Assembly: GCA_021234155.1 (NCBI GenBank)
Contig: JAJEKV010000013.1
Span: 19,750,237-19,814,236, forward strand
Length of the DNA stretch: 64,000 nt
Direction: 5' to 3'
DNA from: Isoetes taiwanensis
Lineage: Eukaryota > Streptophyta > Lycopodiopsida > Isoetales > Isoetaceae
Positions within the stretch are counted from its first letter, which is position 1. Every line of letters starts with the position of its first letter. A program made the position numbers and the translations under genes. Below are positions 44,595 to 55,300 of this stretch, in pieces. The notes below the pieces were generated by a model. That model was not told the DNA's origin, did not search any database, and was given only the letters and a program-made list of their open reading frames with translations.

Positions 44595-44951
44595 CTGGTT
44601 AGAAGATGCAGGATAATCCATAGCTTGGGAAGCAGCTGGTATGCTAATGCCTGAGGGAGTTAATTTGCTAGATCCATCACCAATATCCGGGTATTCCACC
44701 ATTACTGCTTTATCAGAGCTCTTTTGGGCAGTGTTGGCCAGATCACTACATTGCACCAACTTCTCACTGGCAATTTCTATAGAATCATCACCCAAATTTC
44801 GAGCAATAGGAACTGCAATAGCTTTAGTAGCTACAACTTTTTTATGGAAAGAGAAGGGCTTCAACTTCTTGGCAGCCTTGGTTTCCTTAGCATTCTCCTC
44901 CTCAATTCTTCTTCTGGTAGCCATGTTTAAGTCTCCTTTCTTCCGGCCCAT
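44595..44951 (-). CDS. PLE leading exon (MGRKKGDLN family), intact copy
   Basis: 119 codons from the ATG at 44951 to a CAG|GT donor (GT at 44594-44593); without splicing the frame ends two codons later. The N-terminal third is basic and coiled-coil-like (MATRRRIEEENAKETKAAKK). The rest is Ser/Thr/Ala-rich and probably disordered. Related exons lie at 26505-26833 (frameshifted) and 54857-55204 (diverged, but with the same MGR.KGDLN start, TAQK/DGS-type spacing in part and the same donor). Joined to the acceptor at 35243-35242 the reading frame is preserved, giving a start for the main PLE ORF. The L1 now lies in this intron. Function unknown; it may act in RNA or DNA binding. Confidence 0.55.
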
Positions 44952-45183
44952 GCCACCATTAACACAGCTCCGACATCAAGACAACTGAACAGTAAATGAG
45001 CATGGCAATGAAATCAACTCATAAACAGCAATATATGGACAAATCACAAGCTATTTTACAATAGCACTTGATACCGTCAGTCCTAAAGTCACGAACGACA
45101 GTGCATACCTGGAAGCCAGCTCCGAAACCAGCAAGTTTAACATCAGATGTATTATTAGAAGAAAACATTCACGATATCTTTTC

Positions 45184-45804
45184 TGATAAGATTTGAAGAT
45201 AATATACTCAAGAAACTGATAAGATTGATGTCTAGCAAGATTTACAACTTTATGATCTTAGTGAAAAGCCAAAAAGTGGTCACTAATTTTCACTTGATCA
45301 TGTACAAGTCAATAATCATCATACAAATCAATAACATAGCGCCCATAATCTCCTCCTCTCTTGTAACACGCCTGCAAGTACCCTCAATCTGTGCATCACT
45401 CCAGCATTTATATATATATTTACTTTCCAATCTGGGTACATCCACTTGACAATTTGTGCATCCCCTTTATATAGAAAGTTCTACAACTTGCCTAAAAATC
45501 CGGAGTAGATAGACTTGTCGACCTTAAATTTTCGCCCTAGTTGACTTTGACTTTGGTGGTCAACTCAAAACCCTAAGTGGCGGGGGGTAGGTGGACGATT
45601 TCTAGCGAGCCTAGCAACACCGGGTAGTACCCTGCCCGCCACCTTTGACTTTGACCCGCCACCTTTGACTTTGACCCATCGCCTTTGCTTCTCATAGGCC
45701 CAAGTATGCACATTCTAATCCACGCCTTCGCTTCTCATAGATTAGAATGTAATATCACATGTCAAAGCTCTTCCATTTACATGACTTATATGTCAAACCC
45801 TTCA
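45184..45804 (-). repeat. Copia 3' LTR
   Basis: 621 bp. Contains short tandem copies of CGCCACCTTTGACTTTGACC near 45640-45680. Matches 50052-50676 with scattered substitutions and small indels. Confidence 0.9.
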
Positions 45805-46099
45805 CTCCTCCTTCGAGCCTTATAAGTCACGCTACATTTAATTGCTCTCTGAATTTTACAAATTTTACCTCGACAATGCTTTTGTAAACACATCCGCTAC
45901 TTGACTATTGGTTTCCACATATCTCATTTGTATGAGATTCTTCTCTGCTAAATCTCGTATGAAGTAAATACTTAGTTCAATGTGCTTGGTTCACGTCATG
46001 GAATCTTGGATTTTTACAATTGCAATGCAACTCATTTGTCGATCCCATATTTCGTAGGATCTTTTTTGCATACATCCTAACTCATCCAACAATCTTCTT

Positions 46100-46792
46100 A
46101 ACCAAACTAATTCTCGGCGACTAAGGATGATGCATATTACGCTTCGGTGAACTCATTGCCACATTTGCTTGTTTCTTGCACCTCCGGGTTATGACACCTC
46201 CTCCTAAATATATAGCATAGCCAAAGTAGATTTCCTTGTATGCGGATCTCCTCCCCAATGCATCACTATAACAAGTCATAGTTAGGTTTTGAATCAAAAC
46301 ATATACCATGAGTTTGTGTTCCCTTTAGATATTTGAGAACTCGCTTGGTCGCCTCCCAATGTTACGTTTGTAGCATCATGATTCCTTTCTCGCTCAAGAT
46401 GTTTACAAAGATAGGCAATGTCGGTCGTGTGTTATTTGCCAAAAAAGAGTAGGCACCCAATCAATGCTCTATATGGTACATTTTCCATTTTATTTTCTTC
46501 ATCATTTGAGACATTGTGAACATCGGTCGACCTATGCCCTGTTGTCATTGGAATTTTGGATGGCTTTGCCTCAACCGGCTTGAACCTTTTGAGCATATTT
46601 TCTATATGTGTTCTTTGATGCAATTTTATCCATTTCTCGCTTCCTATCCCCGATAACCTCAATTCCAAGAAACTTTCTCCAGTTCACCCGGATCGACATT
46701 TGAAACCTTGACTTTAAAATGCTTTTTGCACTGTTGAGGATTTTCAAAGAATTTGCAATCATGATACAATCATCCACATATAAGGCTATCAT
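46100..46792 (-). pseudogene. Copia reverse transcriptase C-terminal part and RNase H traces
   Basis: MIALYVDDCIMIANS (46792 downward) holds the Copia catalytic YVDD box. KRFKPVEAKPSKIPM and a PYRALIGCLLFF block (like the family's PYR..IGSLMY) follow near 46600-46450. MTCYSDA near 46280 recalls the start of RNase H (YSDADWA). Several stops break it. Confidence 0.75.
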
Positions 46793-46847
46793 GCAATATT
46801 CTCCATCTTCTTCAAATCTATAGAGATTTCCATCATTATGTAACTTT

Positions 46848-47369
46848 TCAAAGCCCTGTTCTTGTAAGAAACCATTTATACATAAGTACCATTCTCTTGG
46901 TGATTTGTTTCAGCCCATAGACCGCCCCTATTGAGTTTCGGACCATATCCTTGCCATGTGAATATCCTGGAGCTTGCTTCATATAAGCCTCCTCCTCAAG
47001 TATGGCATTTAAGAATGCTGTTTTCACATCCATGTGATGCAGCTCTAAATTTAGTGCATTTGCCATAGCAAGCAAAACTCTAATGCTCGTGAGCTTGACT
47101 ATAGGAGAATAGGTTTCATCATAATCTCTTCCCTTTTTTCGTGTGTAACCTTGAGCAACCGGGTCTTGCCTTAAATTTCTTTGCTGCCATCGATTTACTT
47201 TTACTTTGTACAACCACTTGCTTCCAATTACATTACGTTTGCTATCAGCCTTGACAAGGTCATAAGTTTTAGTTTCTTCAAAGGATTTGAGTTCATCATT
47301 CATGGCAGCTATCCACTTATCTTTGTCGACTTTGTAGAGCATCTTCAAAGTTTTGTGGAATGATTTCAT
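46848..47369 (-). pseudogene. Copia reverse transcriptase N-terminal part
   Basis: 173 codons. WIAAMNDELKSFEETKTYDL, then SKWLYKVK, DETYSPIVKLTSIRVLLAMA, HHMDVKTAFLNAILEEEAYM and VYGLKQITK are the standard Copia RT sequence blocks; MDVKTAFL carries the first catalytic Asp. Confidence 0.85.
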
Positions 47370-47931
47370 CTTCTAAAATAGCCATAATCGCCTCGCTCAA
47401 ATGTAACGTGTCTCCTACTTTTCCCCGACTCATCTCTCGCCATATAATTTACCCTCCTCTAGTTTAGCTTCTTCTACTAATTTTTTGCTTTCGAAGTTTT
47501 CCTTTTTTTTTTTTTCCATATGATGACCAATTGACTCCGACCTTTATACATACGCACTTCACGGAGTCTCCATTTCAGGTTTGCATTGTTGGACTCTCCA
47601 TTTCTGGCGTACTCAAGTCCCGCTTTTCTTCTTCATAATCATCTCGCATCATCTAAATCAAACATAGGCATCTCTCGGTCTTGTTGTGACAATTTTGGTT
47701 CCCTTTTTGTATCCATCTTTATAAAGTATGTGCTCATTAAATAAGACATCTCGTTGACTGACTAATACAGTCTTTGATTAAGGACATATATTCTATATCC
47801 TTTAGAATGCTCATCATAGCCTACAAGAAATCCAACTTCAGCCTTGTTGTCTAATTTCTTTCTCAATTCAAGTAGGAACATGTGCATAAACTAAACATCC
47901 AAATGCTTTTAGCTTCTCATAGTTTATATTT

Positions 47932-48550
47932 TTATCCGGATTCCATATAGCATCCGGGATGTTTCCCTTTAAACTTCTTTGAGGCGGCATGTTTTTGTAT
48001 TAACACCGGCCAGGTTTGTAACGCCTCTTCCCAAAGCTTGTTGGGCAGACCACTTCCTTTTATCATGGCTCGACCGCATCCATTAATGTCCTGTTCTTTC
48101 TTTTTGAAACTCCGTTTTCTTTGAGGTGAGTATCTGCGGGTTAAGCGTCTCTTAATTCCACGAAAGCAAAGATTGTAATTGTTTAAATTGCTTTGCAAGA
48201 TATTCACCTCCTCTATCCGATCTAATACATTTGAGTTTGAGATTGGTCTCTCTTTCCATTTCAGCCACATATTGTTTGAAAACACTCAATGCTTGAGATT
48301 TTCTTGTCAAACAATATGTTCTACATTTTCTCGCTATAGTCATCGTGAAGCGTTATAAAGTATATTTTATTGGTTACGCTTTTGCACATTTAAGGGACCA
48401 CATAAATCAAGATGCACTAACTTCGAGAATTTCTTTGAGCCCTTGTTTTACTTTTTAGCAAATGGCGGCTTTGTTTAGTTTGCCCAAAGCACATCCTTCA
48501 CAAATAAACTCATTTGACTTTTTGTCATGATAATTTATGTAACCTTGCTT
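47932..48550 (-). pseudogene. Copia integrase region
   Basis: Near 48520-48470 the stretch SNEFICEGCALGKLNKA corresponds to the gag-pre-integrase Cys motif (C..C..GK). LKCIRSDRGGEYLAKQF (48343 piece) carries the second and third acidic residues of the integrase core (D...GGEY). Frames 48343-48152 and 48285-47932 overlap; many stops. Confidence 0.75.
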
Positions 48551-48822
48551 AAGCAACCATTTCAAATTTTTGCAATTTGTGTGTGCCAATCTTTTTTATG
48601 CCATAGATCTACACTCTCTTCTTGAATTGTATTTATGCTATGATGCACAACACTATCCATCTCAAATAGATTGCCAACTCTTTTTAGCAAAAACTTCAAT
48701 TCATTGTTAGAAATACATTACATTTGTCTCCTTCAAACACAACTCTATATCCCAAATCACAAAGTGACTAATGTAAATTAAATTTCCGATTATGGCTGGG
48801 ACACACAAAACATCTTCTATAT

Positions 48823-49314
48823 TCACAATATTGCCTTCAAGATCTTCTTTGGCAAACCCCTTCCTTTTACTTCTTGAAGAGCTCCATTTCCAACTTGTAT
48901 TTTTCTGGAGCTCGTAGTTGATATATTCTTCAAAAGCTCAGTAGATTGGACTACTGATCTTTCAGCTCCACTATCAACTATCAAATGATCAGATTCATTA
49001 GTGCCAACACTTTCATGCACAATAGCAAATTCAATGTTTACCTCATCCTCGCGTCTATTTCCTCGGTAACCCCTTTTTTCATTGATCTCCCCGTTCTTGA
49101 GCAACATATGCTTTCTCATAGCCTCGACCTCTTCCTCTTGCTGATCTGCCCCTGCTAGATTCTCCTCTTCCTCTAGCTTTTCCAAAACTCTTTGGTGTTG
49201 GGCATTTTGATGCAGCGTGACCTCTTCCTCCACATGTATAGCAATTAAACTCTTTCTTAAGCTTAGGGCACTCATTCTTATAGTGTCCTGACTCATGACA
49301 GTTATAGCACACAA
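48823..49314 (-). pseudogene. Copia protease region
   Basis: SDHLIVDSGAERSVV contains the aspartic protease active-site DSGA, where Copia usually has DSGAS or DSGCT. It overlaps the gag frame in a different register, so a frameshift separates them. Confidence 0.65.
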
Positions 49315-50032
49315 TCTTTTCCTTTCTCTTTACAATCAAAACTTCAGGAGTATCTTGATTTTGCCTTAAGATCTTCTTTTGTTCCCATTCAGTTCTTAAG
49401 GTAGTTTCAGCTTCTTCCCTAGACTTGCATGAATTCCTTATGAATAAGGCCAGAGTCTCATTGTCACCTATGGCTCTTGATATCTGTAGGACCTGACTTC
49501 TCTCTGAGATTTCAACTCCAGCCCCATGCAAATCTACTATTAAGTTATCAAACTTGTTAAAAAACTCTCCCACATCTTCATCCTCACTTAATTTTAAACC
49601 TCTTAATTCATTTTCAAGTAGGTCTATCTGAGAGGAAGTTTTTTCCTCATAATGTTTCAGCAGAAACTTCCACATGTCTCTAGGTCCAAGAGATCTAAGC
49701 TTAAGACGTATAGAGGGACTTACCTTGCATGAGATGATCCCTTGCGCTTCTTTGGCCTTAGCTTGCAGAGACTTCCCTCCTGTTGAGCCACTAACTCCAC
49801 CTGCAGCATCAGCTGCTTTAGACTTCTCTCATTGTGATCGGTTGCGGACTCTGCAGACTTCACCGCCTCAAAATCCCCGTTTGAGCACTCACAATCCCAT
49901 CTGGATCTACCGGACCGTGAGGTCTTCAACCTCTAACACATATTTGATGGCATCCTTCCATACCTGGAACCCTGGTCCACCTTTATACACATCTATTGTG
50001 TTCAGCAAACTTGCAGCAAATCTACTAGACAT
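49079..50032 (-). pseudogene. Copia gag with two zinc knuckles
   Basis: The ATG at 50032, just after the primer site, starts MSSRFAASLLNTIDVYKGG and runs to a stop after about 41 codons. A longer piece (49675-49079) continues with the gag core (LRGLKLSEDEDVGEFFNKFD) and two CCHC knuckles, CYNCHESGHYKNEC and CYTCGGRGHAASKC, then an Arg/Gly-rich tail. Confidence 0.8.
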
Positions 50033-50050
50033 GTTGTGGCTCTGATACCA
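50033..50050 (-). other. Copia primer-binding site
   Basis: TGGTATCAGAGCCACAAC on the minus strand, complementary to the 3' end of plant initiator Met tRNA, one base from the 5' LTR. Confidence 0.9.
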
Positions 50051-50051
50051 A

Positions 50052-50676
50052 TGATAAGATTTGAAGATAATATACTCAAGAAACTGATAAGATTGATGTC
50101 TAGCAAGATTTACAACTTTATGATCTTAGTGAAAAGCCAAAAAGTGGTCACTAATTTTCACTTGATCATGTACAAGTCAATAATCATCATACAAATCAAT
50201 AACATAGCGCCCATAATCTCCTCCTCTCTTGTAACACTGCAAGTACCCTCAATGCATTGCATCACTCCGGCATTTTATATATATATTTACTTTCCAACTG
50301 GGTACATCCACTTGACAATTTGTGCATCCCCTTTATATAGAAAGTTCTACAACTTGCCTAAAAATCCGGAGTAGATAGACTTGCTGACCTTAAATTTCGG
50401 CCCTAGTTGACTTTGACTTTGACTGGTCAACTCAAAACCCTAAGTGGCGAGGCGGGGGTAGGTGACGATTTCTAGCGAGCCTAGCAACACGGGGTAGTAC
50501 ACGCCCGCCACCTTTGACTTTGACCCGCCACCTTTGACTTTGACCCTCGCCCCTTTGCTTCTCATAGGTCGGTATGCACATTCTAATCCACGCCCTTTCG
50601 CTTCTCATAGATTAGAATGTAATATCACATGTCAAAGCTCTTCCATTTACATGACTTATATCTTTGAAACCCTTCA
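50052..50676 (-). repeat. Copia 5' LTR
   Basis: 625 bp, matching 45184-45804. It carries the same CGCCACCTTTGACTTTGACC tandem units near 50503-50545. Confidence 0.9.
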
Positions 50677-51369
50677 TTTCGGCCACATACCCCTAACCCT
50701 AAAGTTCAAAAAGCAAAATCAGAACAACAAATAATTTTCCCTTTACCATTTTTGACCACCTAAGTTATATTTAAAACAATATTATCATCGGTTTACTTAA
50801 TAAACAAGGTCAAAATACTAAAGTCTCAACAAATTACTTGTAATAATAACCACATAATAAGCCAAAAAATATATATGGGGTAAATCCTAAGATCCACGTA
50901 AAAGTAGGTATTTTCCAAATGTTACATAGTGGTCTTTAAAACACAAGAACCAATATGTGGGTCAACAACCACCACTTAAACCATAACAAGTCTTGTAGAG
51001 CCACCCCTGAACATGAAGATAAGCAAATCATGTTTCCAACACTACTCCATGCACTGATCATCACTGTAGCTAGTAGATCTGCATACAAGGATAGACATCC
51101 TAATTCCCACTTAATCACCATACTTGGTAAAATAACATAATGTTAATCCCAAGTTTAATGCATGCACTGTTAAGTAAGAATTTTGTGTAAAGTCGCAATA
51201 GGGAACACCCATATGGAATTGCAAGTCCCCAATTACAAAATCATTATGGGGCTAATATGTTCCCCTACACCAGTAGTCAAATAATATCATTATTAGCCTT
51301 AGCATAACCAAATCTCCCCTTTTTTTATATATGAAGTCTTTATAACTATAAATGACCAATAATAAAAAA

Positions 51370-52245
51370 AAAAAAAAAAAAGCAAAAAAAAAAAAATCAG
51401 CCAAACCTAGAATCCTAGGTCTAACATCAATCCTCGGTCAATTCCAAGAATTGTATTATCAACCCAGATTCAAACTTACGTAAGAATTGTCTGGTACTTA
51501 TTGTCCTTTAGCCTCTAGAACCTTCGAATTGAAAATTAACAAAATAAATCTTAATGTCATTTCTCATTCAACTTTCATAAGTCATGTTTATGCCAAATGT
51601 CAGCAACAAAAACAATGTTAAACCAAGGGGCTTGTATACATTTATTTCTATAAGTCAAGATATTATATAGCCAAATGAATATATCCGTTCTGCCAATCTT
51701 TTGCTCATGTCACTATTCATTGAAAACGTTTAAAATGTATAATTTAAGAACCTAGTTTTGTGTAAATAAAGATCCGATGAGATAAATATGTAAATGTGCC
51801 AAAGCAGCTCATATCATTGGAATAATAGTAGAGGAACTCATAAAAATATTTTTCTACATGCAATAAATGTTGTTCACATAGGTGCATAAGGTGTCAATGT
51901 CGTGACAAATCCAAATTTTCAATTGGTCACATGATCAGTCATGGTAATCTATACTTTCATTATAAATATTGAAAAGAGGCTAAGCAACAAACAGATTGAT
52001 TCATGATACCATAAAAAGAACAGCAGATCAAACGTTTATCCATATACCGATCTTAGTTTGAAATTGAGACCATATCTTAGAAAAGTGGAAAAATACAACC
52101 TGTTTAACTTAGAAGTCATATTTAGAGACACTTGGCCATATAGGACAGCTCCACCAGCCTATACTCTTTGTCACATATTGTATCTCTTTCTCCACGTCCA
52201 AATCCATGCAGCATCAACAAACTAGAACAAAGGAATTACAAAAGT
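51370..52245. other. Poly(A) tract then unique intergenic DNA
   Basis: An A-rich run, broken by GC, borders the right pLTR to about 51397. After it no gene or repeat was recognised up to segment X. Confidence 0.45.
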
Positions 52246-53460
52246 AGGAGAGGTCGGGTACTGCGCACCAATCATCATAACATTAGCAATAGACTTGGTA
52301 ATGAATGAAGGGCCAAAGGTTACAATGGAGCCTCTTGGTGTATAACCATTTAGCTTTTGTAACCCTTTGCCCAATTAGCTAGAGATAACATAGAAAAGGA
52401 TGGAATGTTTCATATTAAGTCATCTGACCTATATAGCATGCTTAATCCAGAGACAACAAGTCATTTATTTGAATAGTTAAACTAGATCAAAAAAAAAAAA
52501 AATTTATTCTAATCATTAAAAATAAGAAACATATTCACCAAAGATGAGGGCGCTCTACTCTTTGAGGCAGTGTATTTCAGATAGTGTACAATCAGCCTTT
52601 GAGGCAGTGTATTTCAGATAGTGTACAATCAGCCTTTGAGGCAGTGTCTTTCGGATAGTGTACAATCAGCTAGAACGGTAGCCATTTTCCATTCTAAACC
52701 ATGACACGCGAATCGATGCTAAAATTGTCTAAAGAAAGATGCCTCCATCCATTCTAACAGAGGTGGGAATGTGCACCTGACATTAAATGCCGTCACATAG
52801 CTCTTGGCATTTTCGCCCATTCAAGGTCACCAATCTTCAAAAAGGCACATTAGACTTCTCGTGAGAGAACTAGGATCAGATCTACCAGAGAATGGCAGCC
52901 AAACTAGGCATGAAGTTTACGTAAGATTCAACAGGAACAAGCGGCTACAAAGCGGCTCCTTTTTGTAGAAAAACCCTACATGTTAGGGTTGCTCTTTTTG
53001 GCAAATTCTAAGTGAAACTTGCATGTGAAGATTGTAATTGGAGTAAACGTACCTTTATCCACCCACGGCCATTTACATTTGAAATATTTACTAGCCAACA
53101 ATTCATTGAAATACTACTTTAAAGTGTTCAAGGAGAAGCAAAAGAGAACTATGCATGCAAGCAATTTATAGAATATTGACAAATAGCAAACATGCCATTT
53201 ATCTTCATATTCAACTAAAAAACCTCCTACTTCATGTATAAACAACAAATGATCTTTTAACTTCAAAGTTTTACCTTGACGTAATGGTTGTGTGCCTAAC
53301 ACCAATGTATCACCAAGATTGGCACAATGCTATGTTGTTACAAATTACGGTGCGCCACTTGAGGGAGGTACAACTTGAGAGACATATACATGGCTATTTG
53401 AAGGAACTTTCTAGTCTTAGTATGACTTGCACTATTTTTCTATTATTTGCAATGGCAATA

Positions 53461-53463
<3 letters not shown>
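52246..53463. repeat. Duplicated segment X, copy 2
   Basis: Matches 17685-18948. Unlike that copy it has a 37-bp unit (TTTGAGGCAGTGTATTTCAG...) repeated three times at about 52561-52672, and it lacks some following sequence. A poly(A) of about 28 nt follows, then a PLE pLTR, as at copy 1. Confidence 0.75.
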
Positions 53464-53494
<31 letters not shown>

Positions 53495-53805
53495 TTGTCA
53501 AGACAAGTCCTGACCCTAAGACCAAAAGCCCTTTTGAGAATTTGGCCTTCAATTAGCAGCCTTAGATTATACTGGTGTACATACATCTAAGCAATGATTT
53601 GGTACCATCAAAACATTTTCATACTTTAAAATAAAGCATATGGAAACAAATTACCCAATGGGTAGAAGTCATTTGTTACTAAAACAATTTACAACTAATT
53701 TTTTCAGAAATAGAGTAGAAAAGTAGAGCTTCCACAGATCCTTGAAGAAATACTTCATACGTGAGACGCTCCATAATATTGAAACAGAAATATCAGTGCA
53801 AAGAG

Positions 53806-53894
53806 CAAAAGATCCTGTTACCTGCAGTAAACCAACCAAAAATTAGCCTAAAGGGTAATCATGGCAGCACTAGCAGGTGTCATGGGATCTTTTG
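53806..53894 (-). ncRNA. Covarying structured motif in pLTR (subfamily C)
   Basis: The outer stem CAAAAGATCC (53806-53815) pairs with GGATCTTTTG (53885-53894), 10 bp. The inner stem ACCTGC (53820-53825) pairs with GCAGGT (53873-53878). Loop elements TTAGCC and GGGTAA are shared with the other subfamilies. Confidence 0.65.
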
Positions 53895-54856
53895 AGTTAT
53901 CCCCTTCACTCTGCCTGATATACAGAAATTTTAAACAGCAGAAAGAGAGAAGTTAGGATAAGGTTTAATTATACTGCCTATGACTAAAAAACTACTGTGG
54001 TAAATCATGGCAACACTAATACAAGTGATTGAGCAAGCACAATACCACCACATGCCCTGTTTAAGTCATTATCCCCTCATCTTAGGCATCTATAATTACC
54101 ATTCAGGGATGAACAGAATACAGCTATAGAAACTACAACCATGTTAGCTGTGCATAAACTACTACATGGATGATTTCTGAAAGAATGTCAAGATCTGAAA
54201 CTAGCATAATACAAGTTACATTTCGGCAGGATAACGACCTATGCTAAGTTTCAGCAGTACTACCATACAAATTTGAAACCCTTTTTAACTTAGGCTGCAA
54301 GTAAACTGGATTTTCAATGGTAATCATTGGCAGCACTAAGACACATTTCTTGAAGACCCTTCAGTAGCATATTACCATCATATGCTATGTTTTAAGCGAT
54401 TACCTCCTGATTTTATAGATGGTCCAGTCCATAAAATTAAAGGAAAATGTTAGTAATGCATACTATGCTATGACATGAAAACCCAAATATGTTCAGTTTA
54501 TGAAAACATAAGTTAAGCAATCACATGATAAACTCCAGATCAATAAATCTTTTTAGGAACCATCAGAGAATGTCTACAGTAAGGCTATTCCCCGAAATTA
54601 TATCATATCCAAGATAAACTGGCCATGAAAATGAAGTAGCAAGTAATTTATCTTTAAACTTCTTATGCACAAATTATGTAATAGAAGTCTTGAATAACAG
54701 AAGGAAAAATGCATTTAGATCTGAGGCCCAGCAACCTATACAAGATTAAAAGGCTAGAGAGGAGATACAAGAACTTTCCCAAAGCAAAATAAAGCAGATA
54801 GATACTGGAGAGTGTAATGTATGCTACAGCTACAATTAAATTATAAGATCTCAAAC

Positions 54857-55204
54857 CTGAGATTGTAGAGTGGGTTCAACAGCCTCCAAATTTGCTGAGT
54901 AGTTGTAGGTGTCCAAGGTTGGTGTGCTACTTGAGGCATGAATCCCCATATTGGTCTTGCAGCCAGTAATCTCCACCTCAATTTCTGGCAGATTAGTATG
55001 GCCAATGCAGTTGCCTTCAGCTCCCTCAAGAACTCCTGGATTGCTCATATCCTTAGCAGGGATATTTGCCTCCAGATTACCCTTCTGTGCAAGGCAAACT
55101 GGTGCATGAAAATCATAGAGCTTCTTACGCTTGGCATTCAACTTCTTCTCCTCTTCTAGCTTCTTTTTCGTGGAAGCATTCAAATCTCCCTTCCTTCTTC
55201 CCAT
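54857..55204 (-). CDS. PLE leading exon, subfamily C
   Basis: 116 codons from the ATG at 55204 to a CAG|GT donor (GT at 54856-54855); unspliced, the frame ends one codon later. It starts MGRRKGDLNASTKKKLEEEKK, then turns Asn/Glu/Thr-rich. The start and the donor phase match the exon at 44595-44951, while the middle has diverged, so reading frame and splice site appear to have been kept over the split of the subfamilies. No partner ORF remains nearby. Confidence 0.55.
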
Positions 55205-55256
55205 TGCAGTGAGGAATTGGGTCGGCTTTGCACCACAACTGCGGCTTAAGAGCAGT

Positions 55257-55296
55257 AATCCGAATGCATCGGATTGTTACTTTGCAACTCTATATA
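55257..55296 (-). promoter_or_regulatory. Possible core promoter of the subfamily C pLTR
   Basis: On the minus strand a TATATAGAG box (55296-55288) lies about 90 bp upstream of the ATG at 55204. Between them is an inverted repeat AATCCGA-ATGCA-TCGGATT (55257-55275). Position suits a TATA box. Weak evidence, as the region is AT-rich. Confidence 0.35.
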
Positions 55297-55300
55297 TGGG

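Larger units (their letters stand above)
45184..50676 (-). mobile_element. Ty1/Copia LTR retrotransposon, decayed
   Basis: LTRs at 45184-45804 and 50052-50676 both start TGATAAGATTTG and end CCCTTCA (plus strand). TTTC flanks both sides (45180-45183 and 50677-50680) and occurs once at the empty site in the left pLTR. Next to the right LTR lies the minus-strand primer site TGGTATCAGAGCCACAAC (50050-50033), complementary to initiator Met tRNA. A purine tract (GAAGGAGGAG) adjoins the left LTR. Between them lie, on the minus strand and in Copia order, gag, protease, integrase, RT and traces of RNase H, all interrupted by stops or frameshifts. LTRs differ by several indels, so the insertion is not recent. 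Confidence 0.92.
24783..51369 (-). mobile_element. Near full-length Penelope-like retroelement with nested insertions
   Basis: Two ~3 kb direct repeats (left 24783-27760; right 35364-51369 once insertions are removed) flank a body (27761-35363) that encodes a decayed reverse transcriptase on the minus strand. RT signatures, spread over several frames, include a zinc-knuckle-like CPC stretch with HVRTTNLEII, the conserved K/H segment ASYKAHKQEYRW, VDITKCYENIPL, GIPMGFSCSP and DIDDLNII. Order and spacing follow Penelope-like RTs. DIDDLNII followed by DVLGIK recalls the Chlamys/Naiad branch described in green-lineage genomes (from memory). No GIY-YIG nuclease motif was found. Three later elements sit inside: a LINE at 29.07-32.63 kb, an L1 at 36936-44440 and a Copia element at 45184-50676. 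Stripped of these the element is about 10 kb. Confidence 0.8.
35364..51369 (-). repeat. Right (5') pseudo-LTR of the complete PLE, split by L1 and Copia
   Basis: Homologous to 24783-27760 in three blocks: 35364-36935, 44441-45183 and 50677-51369. The gaps are the L1 and the Copia element. It ends in an AATAA(A)n run at 51361. In element sense this is the upstream repeat and should carry the promoter and leading exon used by the element. Confidence 0.85.
53493..55300 (-). repeat. Solo PLE pseudo-LTR, subfamily C
   Basis: Assigned by three shared parts in the same order as the pLTRs of the complete element: leading exon (55204-54857), structured motif (53806-53894) and an end beside poly(A). 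Overall sequence has diverged strongly from subfamilies A and B. No PLE body follows, so it is solo. The right boundary is uncertain and may lie several hundred bases further, judging from the length of subfamily B. Confidence 0.6.

Noticed and set aside
49674-50045. 123-codon frame on the plus strand
   Set aside because: Antisense of the Copia gag region and primer site.
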